Assembly (NCBI GenBank): GCA_034766995.1
Contig: CM068314.1
Span: 40,770,808-40,834,807, forward strand
Length of the DNA: 64,000 bases
From: Acanthacorydalis orientalis
Taxonomy: Eukaryota; Arthropoda; Insecta; Megaloptera; Corydalidae
Direction of reading: 5' to 3'
In this document: positions 1 to 11,714 of the stretch, piece after piece
Numbering within the stretch: position 1 is the stretch's first letter
Layout of the letters: every line of letters starts with the position of its first letter
The notes under the pieces: model-generated
The model's input: only the letters and a program-made list of their open reading frames with translations
The model's database searches: none
What the model was told of the DNA's origin: nothing
Made by a program: the position numbers and the translations under genes

Positions 1-274
1 GGTCGCATCAAATACATTTTGTTCGTCTGTTTTTTCAGTACCCTAGTAGTCTAAGAATGATGGCATCCCAATTCAAATGAGCATAAGCAACAACCAAAAA
101 CGATCAATAATAATTTCTTGTACATTTTTGTACAATATTTTTTTTGTGGTTTGTGGGATGGAAAATAAGTCATTTGTGAAAGTGAAATCAATAGGGATAG
201 AACTGCATTATGAATACATACATGTATTATAAAAGTTCCCTAATTTTTCTAAAGCAGTTATATTAATATGCAAG

Positions 275-510
275 ATATTAACACACACACACACAGTCAG
301 ACACACAGGCAGACAGGGACACAGACAGGGAGACACAGACACACACACAGAGGGAGGGGGGGAGAAAGATGCACACACACGCACACAAACACACAGAGAG
401 ACACACACAGCAGACACACACACACACAGACAGACAGACAGACACACACACACACACAGACAGACACACACACACACAGACAGACAGACACACAGAGCAG
501 ACACAGATAC
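275..510. repeat. Compound (CA)n / (CAGA)n microsatellite
   Basis: About 235 bases of interleaved ACAC, CAGA and GAGG units. Long open frames across it on both strands are made only of the repeat (Thr/His on plus, Cys/Val/Ser on minus) and are not genes. Confidence 0.95.
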
Positions 511-1407
511 ATAATCGAATGTTTCTTTAAATTCATTATTAAATATAAATTTGACAAGAAACAATAGGAATCAAATACCTTAAAAATTACAATTAATAAA
601 GAAGAGGACATTCATTTTTGATCAAATAAAATAATAGAGAAAGAGACTACTGATAAAATGTAATATCAAATGTATTATTTACAAATAAAATGTGTTGTAT
701 ATCGCTAAATTTAAAAATATTTGCTGCAACTGCTTCATATTGAATAATTTACAATACACATATTTTTTACATACATGTCTTTATTTACTATTGTCTATTG
801 TCTTTATTACTTAGATTAGTAACTTGAAAATGAATTTCTTTTTAAATACCAAATTTTATAAATTGTCCAAGTAAGTATATTACTATAAGTACAAATAATT
901 TAATGAGTGTTTATAAATAAACGGCGTTCAAGAAAAATCAATACAGTATAAAGTAGAATCGTAAAATTATAGATAATGCTCGAAAGAAAGAATAAGATTA
1001 AAAAAACCGTATTATATAAAAAACGTCTTTCACTGTGGATAATACAAGAAATTTAAGTTTTATATCACGACATTAGTTTATTTTTAACTTTACTATGATG
1101 ACAGGTAAATGAAAATTTTGTTAGATATACCAGAAAGCAACAGTCGCTAACGAAAACGGATAAAATTATACATTAACATATTTTCAAAAAGAATATCCAT
1201 ATTAAATTATAAATACAATTCTCTGAATATTTAATATCAAAAACATTTTTTGATAAAAAATATACTGAACTAAAATTATTTCATGCAAAAAAATTAACAG
1301 AAAAATGTCCATTGTGCTGAGAAAATATTTGTTGCATATTAGCTCTCATATTTTCGAATACTGGAACAAAATGGTTTTGAAGAAGTTACATATAACGTTC
1401 CGGGTTC

Positions 1408-1623
1408 ATTGTATTGTCAAAGAAGATGGTTCAACAATTCCAGCAGATGAAAAAGAACACTACACTCTATTTGCGAGAATACGACAGGGTCTCAATGGCT
1501 CTGCTGGGGATTTTGCGTAGCTTATTCACGCATATTTTGTTTATTGATGCAGACGTCCAGATGAAAGTTTGCTGCATTGGTGAAACAGATTTGATAGAAC
1601 GTGTTAAAAACGCTTTTATATAA
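1408..1623 (+). pseudogene. Unrecognised coding-like fragment, possible retropseudogene or transposon remnant
   Basis: From about 1384 to 1620 the base composition is richer in G and C than the surroundings and one frame reads as ordinary-looking protein of about 70 residues, with the stretch MKVCCIGETDLIERV near its end. It is closed by TAA at 1621-1623, followed at once by AATAAA. Upstream in the same frame there are stops at about 1318, 1378 and 1393, and no good start is conserved. I do not recognise the family. It could be the tail of a decayed processed copy, a transposon fragment or chance. It lies on the strand opposite to TRIM9. Confidence 0.25.
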
Positions 1624-1749
1624 ATAAAATCTACAGTTCGTAGCATTTATAATACTAGAAATTATATTTTTATTTTTTATATGTTTTTAAAATCAATACT
1701 TAAACAATATTTTTTAACTTAGCTTTAATAATAATTTTATTAAGTTATA

Positions 1750-1751
<2 letters not shown>

Positions 1752-1785
<34 letters not shown>
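1752..1785. repeat. (TA)n microsatellite
   Basis: Uninterrupted TA dinucleotides, about 34 bases. Confidence 0.9.
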
Positions 1786-1786
<1 letters not shown>

Positions 1787-2404
1787 CCGAACGTTTATAT
1801 GCATTTCCATTGAAAACAATATAATTTAGCCTAGTATTTCAAATAATACCTATACATAAAATACCAATAATTTATTAGACTGATAATTATAATACCATAG
1901 TCACCTCTATCTACTTACTATTAATAAACAGTCAATTTCATAACACAAAATTGTACAATTACTTTGTTAAAAATGTATATATTTTTATGATAGATTTTTA
2001 TAAAAATATTGAAATCATACAAAAATAACTCACAGTATATTTTTAGCACTGTGGCTAAATTTATTTTCATAAATAACTTTCGTTCCACAAAAAACACATT
2101 AATTTTTCTGATCAACCATATTCAATAACTGATTACTGATAATTTTTAATTATTGTTTATATGCATTTGATTGTGATTTTTCTGTAACTTCTTATTAACT
2201 CTCTGACGATAATGTCGAAATGTGTATAATAACAATCAAAAATGATTATTAATCAATAATTTAACATTTTTAAATGCATATTTGTTTGGGAAAGCGAAAA
2301 ATTCATTTCTAAATGGAAAAATAAATACCATTTTCATTTTCTTTTATTATTTACAATAAATTATTTTAAATATACTTAGTAATTATATACATACATACAC
2401 ACAC

Positions 2405-2411
<7 letters not shown>

Positions 2412-2458
<47 letters not shown>

Positions 2459-2480
2459 CATACAGATAGATAGATAGATA
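2412..2480. repeat. (TA)n tract followed by (GATA)n
   Basis: About 43 bases of TA, then a short spacer and three to four GATA units at 2465-2480. Confidence 0.9.
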
Positions 2481-3055
2481 CAAACACATAAGTAACAATT
2501 ATACTTTATCTTCAATATAAATTTCAAAAGGATAATTTATTGCTATACGCTGTATGTAATTTAGTTTAATCTGGATTATTTAGTAACATGGCTATGAGAA
2601 TCGCGATTAGCAAAGTATACCAAGTACAAAGAATAACAAACATCATTTTCATTTAGTTGCAGTCTTAGTTAAATTGGAATTGTAATAGTGTTTATTATAC
2701 AGTAAATAATTTAAAGCATTAAATCATAAAACAGTATGATGGTATTGTAAAAAGATAGTAAACTAGTATTCTTAATGAAATTTAATGTCTTAAAATATAA
2801 TTTTAAATAAATTTCCTCAATGTAAACCGAACTCAACAATATATGAATGGATTTTTGTGAATAAATCATTTACAGTATTAAAGTTACAGCTATATATAAT
2901 ATTCTGTAACATTTCTAAACAGTATAAAGGCAGTAATTTGACTCATTCGTGAGTGAACTGATTTGCAGTCTTCCCGATGTATTGTGAAATAATTATGCTG
3001 TAGAAACGTGTACACATCAAAATCCGTTAGAAATTTGGTAAGATAACCACAGAAA

Positions 3056-3213
3056 CGTACGAAATGTTACAATAAGCATTTGTAGAAACGACGCTGAGTT
3101 ATTTCCTTGAACAATTTTCACAACATCAGACTGAACAATATGTGACAATATGCCGAAAACGATGACATCTTGTTGCTAAACATTACGCTTGTTATAACAT
3201 TTCGTACGTTCCT
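3056..3213. repeat. Inverted repeat pair, possible small TIR element
   Basis: ACGTACGAAATGTTA at about 3056-3071 recurs in inverted orientation at about 3195-3213 (TAACATTTCGTACGT), with similarity extending a few bases on each side (AAGC inward, GATAA further out). The 120 bases between the arms and the flank to about 3360 are more GC-rich than the surroundings. Family not recognised. It could be a MITE or an internal inversion of a decayed transposon. Confidence 0.45.
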
Positions 3214-4035
3214 ATAACCGCCTTATCCTCCAGAACTTGATGCACGCGTGTTGCTGTTTCAACGAATCCATTTTGTAATACGGTGAAGAGAAAACATGCT
3301 TGTACTATAGATTAGTATACCCAAGACGGAAGTAGACTGCCATCTTTTTCGCCAGAAAGTGGCATCAATATTATTATTCTAACTTGTCATGTTGATACTG
3401 TTATTAATTTTCTCAAAAATAATTGAGTTTTTATTTAAAATCAACTTTCATTTAAAAATATTATTTTATCCAAAATATTCATTTTTTTTCTTTTCAAAAC
3501 CATTGTACTTATTAGCATTATACATTACAAGAACATTTGAATACTTAATTGGAAATTAATGCACATCTTTTTTTAAAAAAAAATAATATCAAAGTTTTTC
3601 TCTATTCTTTTATTCTACTTGTTTATTCATGATAGTAAAATATTAATTACATGCAATATTTTAATTTTAACAATTATAGAAGAGACAAAAAATGTATAGT
3701 AAACTAATGTAAAAGATTTTTTTTTTAATTTTATAACGTATTTTTTGTACATTCAATATTATACATTGTAATAATATATAACATTAATATTTTTTAAATA
3801 TCTTTTGCGGGATAAAAATAATTCCAATAAATTGGTATGTAATCTAAATAGTTTATTCTCGTTAAGAACTGATAAACATACATTTTCGAACAACAACTAA
3901 ATAAATCAGCAAACAACCCGCCAAAATATCAAAACAACACAAACACGTTCTATTTTGAAAGCGTAAGTTGAAACAATTAATTACAAACATGTGTGTTTAA
4001 TTATATGAAAAAAATATCTATTATCTTATACTTAC

Positions 4036-4131
4036 ATTAACCTTTTCGCTCATGCCTTTTAGTCTTTGTATAAATTCTGTTGTTGATCTCGCCTTTTCTG
4101 AAAGCTGTTGCAGATTTTGTGATAATTCCGT
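4036..4131 (-). CDS. Trim9: TRIM9 coding exon 2 (coiled-coil/BBC start)
   Basis: Read on the minus strand, a TTTTCAG acceptor at 4132-4138 opens a 96-base, phase-0 exon of 32 codons, closed by a GTAAGT donor at 4030-4035. It begins TELSQNLQQLSEKARSTTEF and ends with RLKGMSEKVN, which is the segment of animal TRIM9 that directly follows the B-boxes (family pattern CKAQKTELSQ). The first coding exon ends ...MCKAQK in the same phase, so the two join without any shift. This segment starts the coiled coil used for dimerisation. It is too short to be found by an open-frame scan. The COS box, fibronectin III and SPRY parts are not in the window and must lie left of base 1. Confidence 0.9.
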
Positions 4132-4399
4132 CTGAAAATAAAGAAAACACAATATAAATATATTATACACAGAACGTGTTTCCAATTTAGAACGTAGTTC
4201 GATATATAATACATCGGTGTGGTTGTTCTAACAAAAAGATAGATTATGTATAAGATGATTTAAAAATGGTACAATGAATAAAAACTGAGCGTATTACATT
4301 CATTTATTAACGTGATTGATGATCCTTCTATTCACTGAAATTATTGACGTTACGAAAATTCAAACACAATTATTATTAATTATTCATATACAGGCAACC

Positions 4400-4402
<3 letters not shown>

Positions 4403-4472
<70 letters not shown>
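4403..4472. repeat. (TA)n microsatellite
   Basis: About 70 bases of pure TA. An open frame across it is an artefact (Ile-Tyr repeats). Confidence 0.95.
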
Positions 4473-4475
<3 letters not shown>

Positions 4476-4655
4476 ATGGTTTAAAACTGCACGAACAAAA
4501 TCAATAATTCAAAATGAAAGAGTATAAAAAATATAAGGCAGCAATATGTACAAGCGACAAAACGGCAGAAATATTGACACAATTTTATATAACTATAGGG
4601 TAGACTATACGTCTGTTTATTCCTATTTCATGTCAATTGACATTGTGAATGTCTG

Positions 4656-4664
<9 letters not shown>

Positions 4665-4709
<45 letters not shown>
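4665..4709. repeat. (CA)n(TA)n microsatellite
   Basis: Short CA run leading into about 44 bases of TA. Confidence 0.9.
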
Positions 4710-4711
<2 letters not shown>

Positions 4712-5463
4712 GTGTTTGTGTTTTAAATGCAGTAAACTACTCAAGTTTAATGAAAAAGTTTCAAACATTGATTTTTGAGTTCATTAGAATACAATACAAT
4801 TTTTACAACCAACCTGATTAATTATTTGTGAATAATAAAAAAAATATTATAAATTACTAATTCTTTACACACATTAAACATTATTGCTATAAATTAAAAC
4901 TAATCTTTAATTATTTTTTATTTATAATAAAAGTATTACATTAATCCTATGAAAAATATAACATTCCGAGGCGCGATAGAAAGTTTTGCACACGAGCCCA
5001 TCACTCTTGGATGGTTTGAGATATTGGAACGAATCAAAAAGAACAAAATCTTGTGTCATTCACGTATAACTGTTCTTAGTTGCATCAAACAATCTGCAAT
5101 GGAGGCTACATAGCGCGAGTAAATATGAAGGTGTACATCAATACTCTGAAAATAGTTGCAAAAGCGAAACTGCTATTGCTATATTGCTTGAAATTTCTAA
5201 ATAAAGCATACGCCATGTCATACAGACTTGGGGCTAAAGAAATATTTGTACTTGTTGAATGCTCCAAATATTGGCTCCGGAAACGAAAATCAAACGGTAC
5301 GATTTTTTTAAAAAAATTTTGCAGCGATACGAAATTGAAGATAATGATTTTCTATTATCTCTAGTCATCGGAGATGAAATATGAGTGCACCTTTTACTAA
5401 CATCCGATACAATTAGTAAAATCAATAATAAAATGTTCATAATAATATGACGGTCTACTGTAT

Positions 5464-5464
5464 A

Positions 5465-5510
<46 letters not shown>

Positions 5511-5516
5511 ACACAC
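5464..5516. repeat. (TA)n(TG)n microsatellite
   Basis: About 27 bases of TA followed directly by about 22 bases of TG. Confidence 0.9.
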
Positions 5517-6908
5517 ATTATATAAAATAAATAACAGTGATATAATTCACAAATATTAAATTCCATCAAATTAATAAAAATGTCAAAAACATTTTAAACT
5601 GAACTTTGCACGAATCATTAAAACTTATTTCATATCTGATCGAACTTTACAAATTGATCTACCAGACTTCGAATCGTATTTAACACGAACTTTTTCTGAT
5701 ATCTGAAAACATTTATAGCAGTTGTAATAGATTATCTGAACGGGCTTTAAATTATTATTCTTCAATTAAAACTTAATACAAGATTTATAAACTTGTTCCA
5801 GAATGCAATATAATTACTGATCAATTACGATTCTCTTAAATGTTTTGTATCGTCAAATTGAGAATAAATAAATTTAATGCGTACTTTAATGTTATAAATT
5901 TACCTCATTATTGAATTTAAATGCGTATACTTGTATGTTTATTGTAGATTGAAACATATTTGTGTCGAATGTGAAGGTGTCTGTTTATATGTTTGTTATA
6001 TCATGCGGAACTTTAAATAAAAGATACAATGTCTTAAAAATTGTTCAACTATAACTGTGATTTCCAAACTTTTGTTTGCGCTCCATTAAATGTTACATTG
6101 TTTGGAAGATGTTTTGTCCTCAAAACGTTACCTCTACAAGAAACATACAACTGATACATTAAAAAACACACATAAAAAAAGCATTTATGTTAGAACGTAG
6201 AGAGTTTGTCGACTGCAAATCTCGAATGTATCAATAAATTTTAAAAATTACCAATAAACGACATCGTCCAAACTCTTTCTTATAAGCATTAGGAAATATG
6301 TCGTTTCGAAATGTATATTTTTATTATGCAGATAAAGTATCTTCAATTTTGTATTTTTGTACAACATAGTTTTTATCGATCAGTATGTTAACAACATAGC
6401 TATAATTAATTCAAAGAAATTATTATATACAAATTTATTATCTTTTTTATACTTAAACATTGCTGAATATCCTATCTTTAAAAAATTATTAACAAAGAAT
6501 TTTTACATTTTAAATTAATGCAATTAAAAAATATTTCTTGTTTACCCATTGATAAAAAATCGATATTCTAATTGTAACATTAAATAGAAATTTGTAACAT
6601 TAATATACTTCATCTCGCACCCTAACAAAAGAAACATTTATTTTAACTTCTCAATTTATGAATCCAATTTTCTATGGTTATGACATTTAACTATATCGAC
6701 TGACTACTGTTTAGGAAATATACATCAAAGATATACAAACCAGTGGGGTTAGTATATTTTCTTTGTAAACAGGATTATAGGAAGTATATTATTTCTTCCC
6801 TTGTGTTTTACAACATTCGTATTCAGCACAAGTGAATACAAAAGATCTGCTCTTAACATAATATACACATACAAGAACAGACACATAGGCAGGAATAAAC
6901 TATATGTG

Positions 6909-6913
<5 letters not shown>

Positions 6914-6974
<61 letters not shown>
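6914..6974. repeat. (TA)n microsatellite
   Basis: About 60 bases of pure TA. Confidence 0.95.
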
Positions 6975-6976
<2 letters not shown>

Positions 6977-7522
6977 CGTTTACATAGAATAAAACTTCGT
7001 ATCAACCTGTTTTATAATATGCTATTTCCGAATTCAATTCGCTTCTTGCTTGTTAATATGAAGAATATTTTTTTATTAAAAGACCTTTCTCTATAATATC
7101 TCTAATGTATATCTTTATTTCGTATTGTTCTTTTATCTAATCTATTTAAACACGATCACAGCTACTTAAATGTTTTTCAATTCATTAAAAAAGGAACTCT
7201 AAGAAGGGAACTTCATATCTAAGTATTATGTAATACTATTACACTATTATTTTTTTCTAAAAGATTTTAGAAGAATACACAACCTTGGTTCATTATGTCG
7301 CATAATTTTTGTATTTTTTTTATTCAATTCTCTGTATGAATACTTGAGTGCACGAATATAATTATTTGTTAATAAGTACGTTTCAATAACAATTTGCGAT
7401 AAATGTAAACGATAATTTGCAATAAAAATCGGTCATGTGAAACGACATATATAATTGCGAATTACTAAAAAAAAACTATTAACACCAAATTATTCACTTG
7501 TACTTATGCTTATTTTTGTAAA

Positions 7523-7523
7523 C

Positions 7524-7574
<51 letters not shown>
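7523..7574. repeat. (TA)n tract abutting the left end of a pogo-like element
   Basis: About 52 bases of TA ending exactly at the transposon terminus at 7575. A second TA tract starts just beyond the other terminus, so the element probably inserted into one TA array. Confidence 0.9.
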
Positions 7575-7578
<4 letters not shown>

Positions 7579-8213
7579 TAACCCCCGTATAACACGGTCG
7601 TTAGGTTCGTAAAAAAATGCCATGTTATGCGAATTTGTGTTATATGAAACAGAGAACTAGTACAAAAACAGGGTTAGGTTCCAAAAATTAATAAAACTAT
7701 ACTATTTTTTTATGACTACAAGAATTATGTCTATTAAAACAATCAATAATTAATTAAAAATATTACATATTAATATTATGTAATGTTTTCTTCTTCATCA
7801 CTGAAAACACCATTAAACAAAAGCGACTCCTTTCTGACAAAATATCCTCATCTTCTTGAGTTTTTGCAAAAAAATCTGTTATTTTCTGTTGTTTGCCTTT
7901 ACCTAAGAGATCTTTACAAATTTCGTTATATGAAGGAACTAGGCATTTGTGAAGTTCTCTCTTAAATTTTGTGCTTCATTCAGTGGAAGGATCTACATTT
8001 AAAAAATATAACTCCAATTATTCGACTAAGTTTATCCCTTCTTGTATACTTTTTAGGGTAAAATTTTGAATTTCAGCGTTTCCATCTGTGCAATCATTCT
8101 CTGGATTAATTTGATTTGTCTCAGATGTCATTTTCACTAAATTTTCCCTATTCTCAAACCGTGTTTGAGTGAAACCATGTTGTAAGAATTCCGTGCTATA
8201 CGGAGGTTACCTG
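7575..8213 (-). mobile_element. Pogo/Tigger-like DNA transposon remnant
   Basis: The ends are inverted repeats: left TAAGTAACCCCCGTATAACA, right (reverse complement) CAGGTAACCTCCGTATAGCA, matching at about 16 of 20 positions. The minus strand reads as the C-terminal part of a pogo/Tigger transposase with two in-frame stops: about 8135-7785 gives INLVE*LELYFLNVDPSTE and ends in GKGKQQKITDFFAKT, the acidic or short-peptide tail style of Tigger/jerky proteins. The catalytic DDE core is missing, so this is a deletion derivative of about 640 bases. It is flanked on both sides by (TA)n, consistent with TA target choice. Family level is confident only as Tc1/mariner superfamily; pogo is the best guess. 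Confidence 0.7.
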
Positions 8214-8220
8214 TGTATGT

Positions 8221-8223
<3 letters not shown>

Positions 8224-8279
<56 letters not shown>
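8224..8279. repeat. (TA)n tract at the right end of a pogo-like element
   Basis: About 55 bases of TA starting ten bases after the transposon end at 8213, followed by GTGTGTG. Confidence 0.9.
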
Positions 8280-8280
<1 letters not shown>

Positions 8281-9162
8281 GTGTGTGTGGACTAAACATA
8301 AAATAATTTGTATTTAGATATTTTCGTTACTCTAAAGTTTACTAAAATAAATGATTAATATAAATGATAATAAATGATTTATATTTACACTCAGCATGTT
8401 TAAATTTTATTATTAATATTATTATCTTTTTTATTAATATTAATAAAAAATATTTATATACTTTTATAAAAGCATAAATATGTATATATTTACATTAATG
8501 TGAAATAGAATAGAGAGAAAATGAACATCTGAAGGTATAAAAGAAAAAAAGAATAAAAGAAATGTCTGTGATGTAACGTTTCAAATGCAGTGTCGTTCGA
8601 TTCTGAGAAAACCATTTTCTTTTTTTCCGTTCTGACGAAATGAAAAGATCTTTCAAGATAATACTATTATTTTTGTAATTAGACATTACAGTTATTGGAA
8701 ATGAACACTCTTTTTACGATCCCGATCCAAGATTAAATAATATATTAACACCGGCATGACAGATATCGCCAATTCACTAAATGTCAGCTATTAAAACGCA
8801 ACAAAGAACCAAAAGAAGAAAGAGCGTAACTAATTTATTAAAATAGTACTTACAACGAATAAAAATCTCTTTTACAGTATTTTTTGTCGTGTCTCGTGCG
8901 TATTTTTCGTTCTTATCGGAAACAGGCAAAATGATACAGATTTAACAATCCGCTAACAAATTGAACGCTTTCACTTATACGACTTTAAAATTTAATAACG
9001 AACTTTATCGTTAGCGCCCGGGCGACGTTAATAGAATCATATCTTTGCTAACTTTTTATCCGTTTCGATAAATGAAATAATGGCGAAAAGTTGTAAGGCA
9101 ATTAAAAAACATATTCCATTTTGACATTTTGTAATAAGGATATTTCAAAATATTTTTTTGCC

Positions 9163-9163
<1 letters not shown>

Positions 9164-9221
<58 letters not shown>

Positions 9222-9248
9222 ATGTATATATATATATATATATATAAA

Positions 9249-9296
<48 letters not shown>

Positions 9297-9321
9297 TTTA
9301 TATATATATATATATATAAAT

Positions 9322-9396
<75 letters not shown>
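9164..9396. repeat. Large compound TA-rich satellite-like array
   Basis: About 230 bases of TA dinucleotides interrupted regularly by AAATATTTA and GTATG units (for example near 9245, 9291 and 9317). The AAATATTT interruptions recur about every 25-50 bases, so the array has a higher-order structure rather than being a simple dinucleotide run. Confidence 0.9.
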
Positions 9397-9398
<2 letters not shown>

Positions 9399-9493
9399 TT
9401 TCCATATCCGCCAGTAATATGTCCCAAGATCTACCAAGAGATATCCGAAACCACGGTAGTAGCAAGCACATATATGTAGTTCTTCGTTTACAT

Positions 9494-10433
9494 CAGTGGT
9501 ATCAAAAAAACGGCCCGTAAGACCCTTAAATGCGGCCCGCGACCTAAAGCTTGAAGTTTTTTTTTATTAAAATAAAAAATTGAACTTAAAAAAATAAAAA
9601 ACACATCTTTAAAACATTGCTAATTACAGAAGCATATTGTAAGGAATACGATTTAGTTCATTTTCCAACTAGCAAAAATTATCAACAATTATATTACGGT
9701 TGTGATTTTAGCAAATATGCTTCAAATATTCAAGAATTATTATTTGAATTTGAAAACCGATTTGAAGGATTCAATGCATGTGAAAATGTTTTTTTTTTAC
9801 TATTTATTATGTTGCTCCGTTTTCTTTTAACACCGAAGAAGCAAAAAATAACATCCAAATGGAATTGATTGAAATTTAGTGCAACAAGGTGGTAAAAGAA
9901 AAGTATAATGAAATTGGTATTCTAGGCTTTTATTTATACTTGTCAGAACATTTTACTGAAATGTATATGTTTGCAGCAAGAATCTTGGCAATGTTTGGTA
10001 GTACATACCTATGTGAACAATAACTTTCCCTTTTAAAAACTAATAAGACTTCACGCAGGTCAAGATTGACAAATGAATATACAACATCTATAGTAAAAAT
10101 ATCGTTAGCACAAAAAATTACACCCGCTATTGATAAAATAGTTTCTGCTCAAAGATGCCCAGTTTCTAGTAAAAAATATTAATTGTTTAATTTCTCTACT
10201 TTAAAATTTTGTTGTAACATTTGATAATACCTAAAATTAATGTATTTTTAATTTTTATAAACTCATTAAAGAAAAAATAAATGTAAATTTTAAATAAGTT
10301 ATTTTTGAATATAAATAAAAGGCTTTTTTCGCTCGCTAAATTTTTTTCCGATGACTTTTTTTTGTCTGCAGTCCGCAGATTCTCTTAAAATGAATTTGGT
10401 AGTCCGTGTTCATATATGAGTTTGACACCACTG
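9494..10433 (+). mobile_element. hAT-superfamily transposon remnant (GTF2IRD2-like transposase)
   Basis: The termini are CAGTGGTATCAAA and, inverted, CAGTGGTGTCAAA. The flanks are GTTTACAT (9486-9493) and GTTTATAT (10434-10441), an 8-bp target duplication with one mismatch, the length diagnostic of hAT. Inside, the plus strand reads as pieces of a transposase: 9617-9868 (LLITEAYCKEYDLVHFPTSK region) and then, after stops, a dimerisation-region fragment with AARILAMFGSTYLCEQ, LLKTNKTSRRSRLTNEY and SLAQKITPAIDKIVSAQRCP, the pattern of hAT transposases related to vertebrate GTF2IRD2 and ZBED proteins. At about 940 bases it is internally deleted and has several stops. Confidence 0.85.
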
Positions 10434-10534
10434 GTTTATATGCATACCTACGATAAAGTTTAATCGATAAATTACACACAATAAGACATTACCAACATTA
10501 AATAATAATAAAATACATTGTACAATATTATACT

Positions 10535-10566
10535 TGTGCTCGTTCCCTCTCTCTCTCTCTCTCTCG
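10535..10566. repeat. (CT)n microsatellite
   Basis: About 30 bases of CT repeats. Confidence 0.85.
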
Positions 10567-10689
10567 AATGAACAAGATTCTGACATTTTATCTTAGCCCT
10601 CAAAGGGCGATGAAGCAATGAAAAATATGTTGTACACACACAGTTTTGGTACATTTCTACTGCATAAAAAATCGTTTTTTTCTCTGGAA

Positions 10690-10770
10690 TTTTTCATTTA
10701 ATATTACCGAGCCGTGGTAAGCCGCGGATAACTGAAACCGCAGAAGCTGAACCCGCGGGTACGGCTGTCC

Positions 10771-10774
<4 letters not shown>
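10690..10774 (-). mobile_element. Solo Tigger/pogo-like terminal fragment
   Basis: A GC-rich patch in AT-rich sequence. The reverse complement starts GGACAGCCGTACCCGCGGGT and continues with TTCTGCGGTTTCAGTTATCC and CGCGG, the layout of Tigger terminal repeats (repeated CCGCGG and TCTGCGG units). The terminus abuts a (TA)n tract at 10775. I did not find the partner terminus to the left, so only one end appears to survive. Confidence 0.5.

Positions 10775-10833
<59 letters not shown>
10775..10833. repeat. (TA)n microsatellite
   Basis: About 58 bases of TA, directly against the Tigger-like terminus. Confidence 0.95.
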
Positions 10834-10836
<3 letters not shown>

Positions 10837-11714
10837 ACAACAACGTGTATGTGCAAATTCAAACTCATGTTTAAGCAAATCAATTAACTGACATTCAAAT
10901 TCTTGACTGTGTTTCTTAATAAACACATATTAATTTAAAATACAATGCGCATATAAAATTGGTATAACCATGTAAATTATTAGGGAACTAATTTCATATA
11001 ATTATAAGATTTAATTATATACGATTATTGACATAGTAACTGCTAATAAAAATAACTGTGCTAAGGGATTATAAAATTACTTATTATCATATTTTAACAT
11101 ATAATTTTAGAATTTAATAGTTTTTAAAACGATGTTTTGTTTATTTCTATACATAATTAACAACACACAATAATTATAAAAGATTATTTTCATAAAGAAT
11201 AATTTGAATAAAATATAGTTACATCTATATTTAAGATTCTAATAATTCCAAATTTTAATATGAGAAAATTAATTAACAAATATCCCGTTTTTGTAAATTT
11301 ACATACAAAAGAAAATCCGCAAAAATATTTTAATATTAAAATACAAAATATCGCATTTCTTATATTATTATTTCCTTTTTTTGTTAATAATTTTGGTTTT
11401 TGAAAAATAAAAATGTACTATAGAAATAATATTTTTATTACATTTTTATGAATATTTCAATAATTGTTACTTTTTATGATTTTGAAAATATAATACTAAA
11501 ATAAATCATACTGTAGTCAATATTTTAAATTAGAACATAAAAATCAATCTAGTGAAATATTATATCTTCGTATATTTGATTAATTTATATGTATTAGACA
11601 GATTTGTAATATAAATTTTTAAAAAAATCAAATAAATTAAAAGTTATTATAATAATACATGCCATTTGTAAGTCATTAAAATAAACAATACAATATTATA
11701 AAAGTGATAATTAA

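Larger units (their letters stand above)
1..4035. other. AT-rich sequence within TRIM9 (intron after coding exon 2)
   Basis: By position this is the start of the next TRIM9 intron on the minus strand, because the second coding exon ends at 4036 with a GTAAGT donor and the next exon (continuing the coiled coil) is not found down to base 1. It holds the (CA)n array, two (TA)n tracts, an unrecognised open frame near 1408-1623 and a slightly GC-richer patch with an inverted repeat at 3056-3213. Nothing else was recognised. Confidence 0.6.

Noticed and set aside
208..611. Overlapping Cys/Val- and Thr/His-rich open frames on both strands
   Set aside because: They are translations of the CA/CAGA microsatellite, with no non-repeat domain.
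9056..9427. Ile/Tyr repeat proteins on both strands, as in many places in the window
   Set aside because: They are readings of (TA)n arrays; no start context, domain or splice structure supports them.
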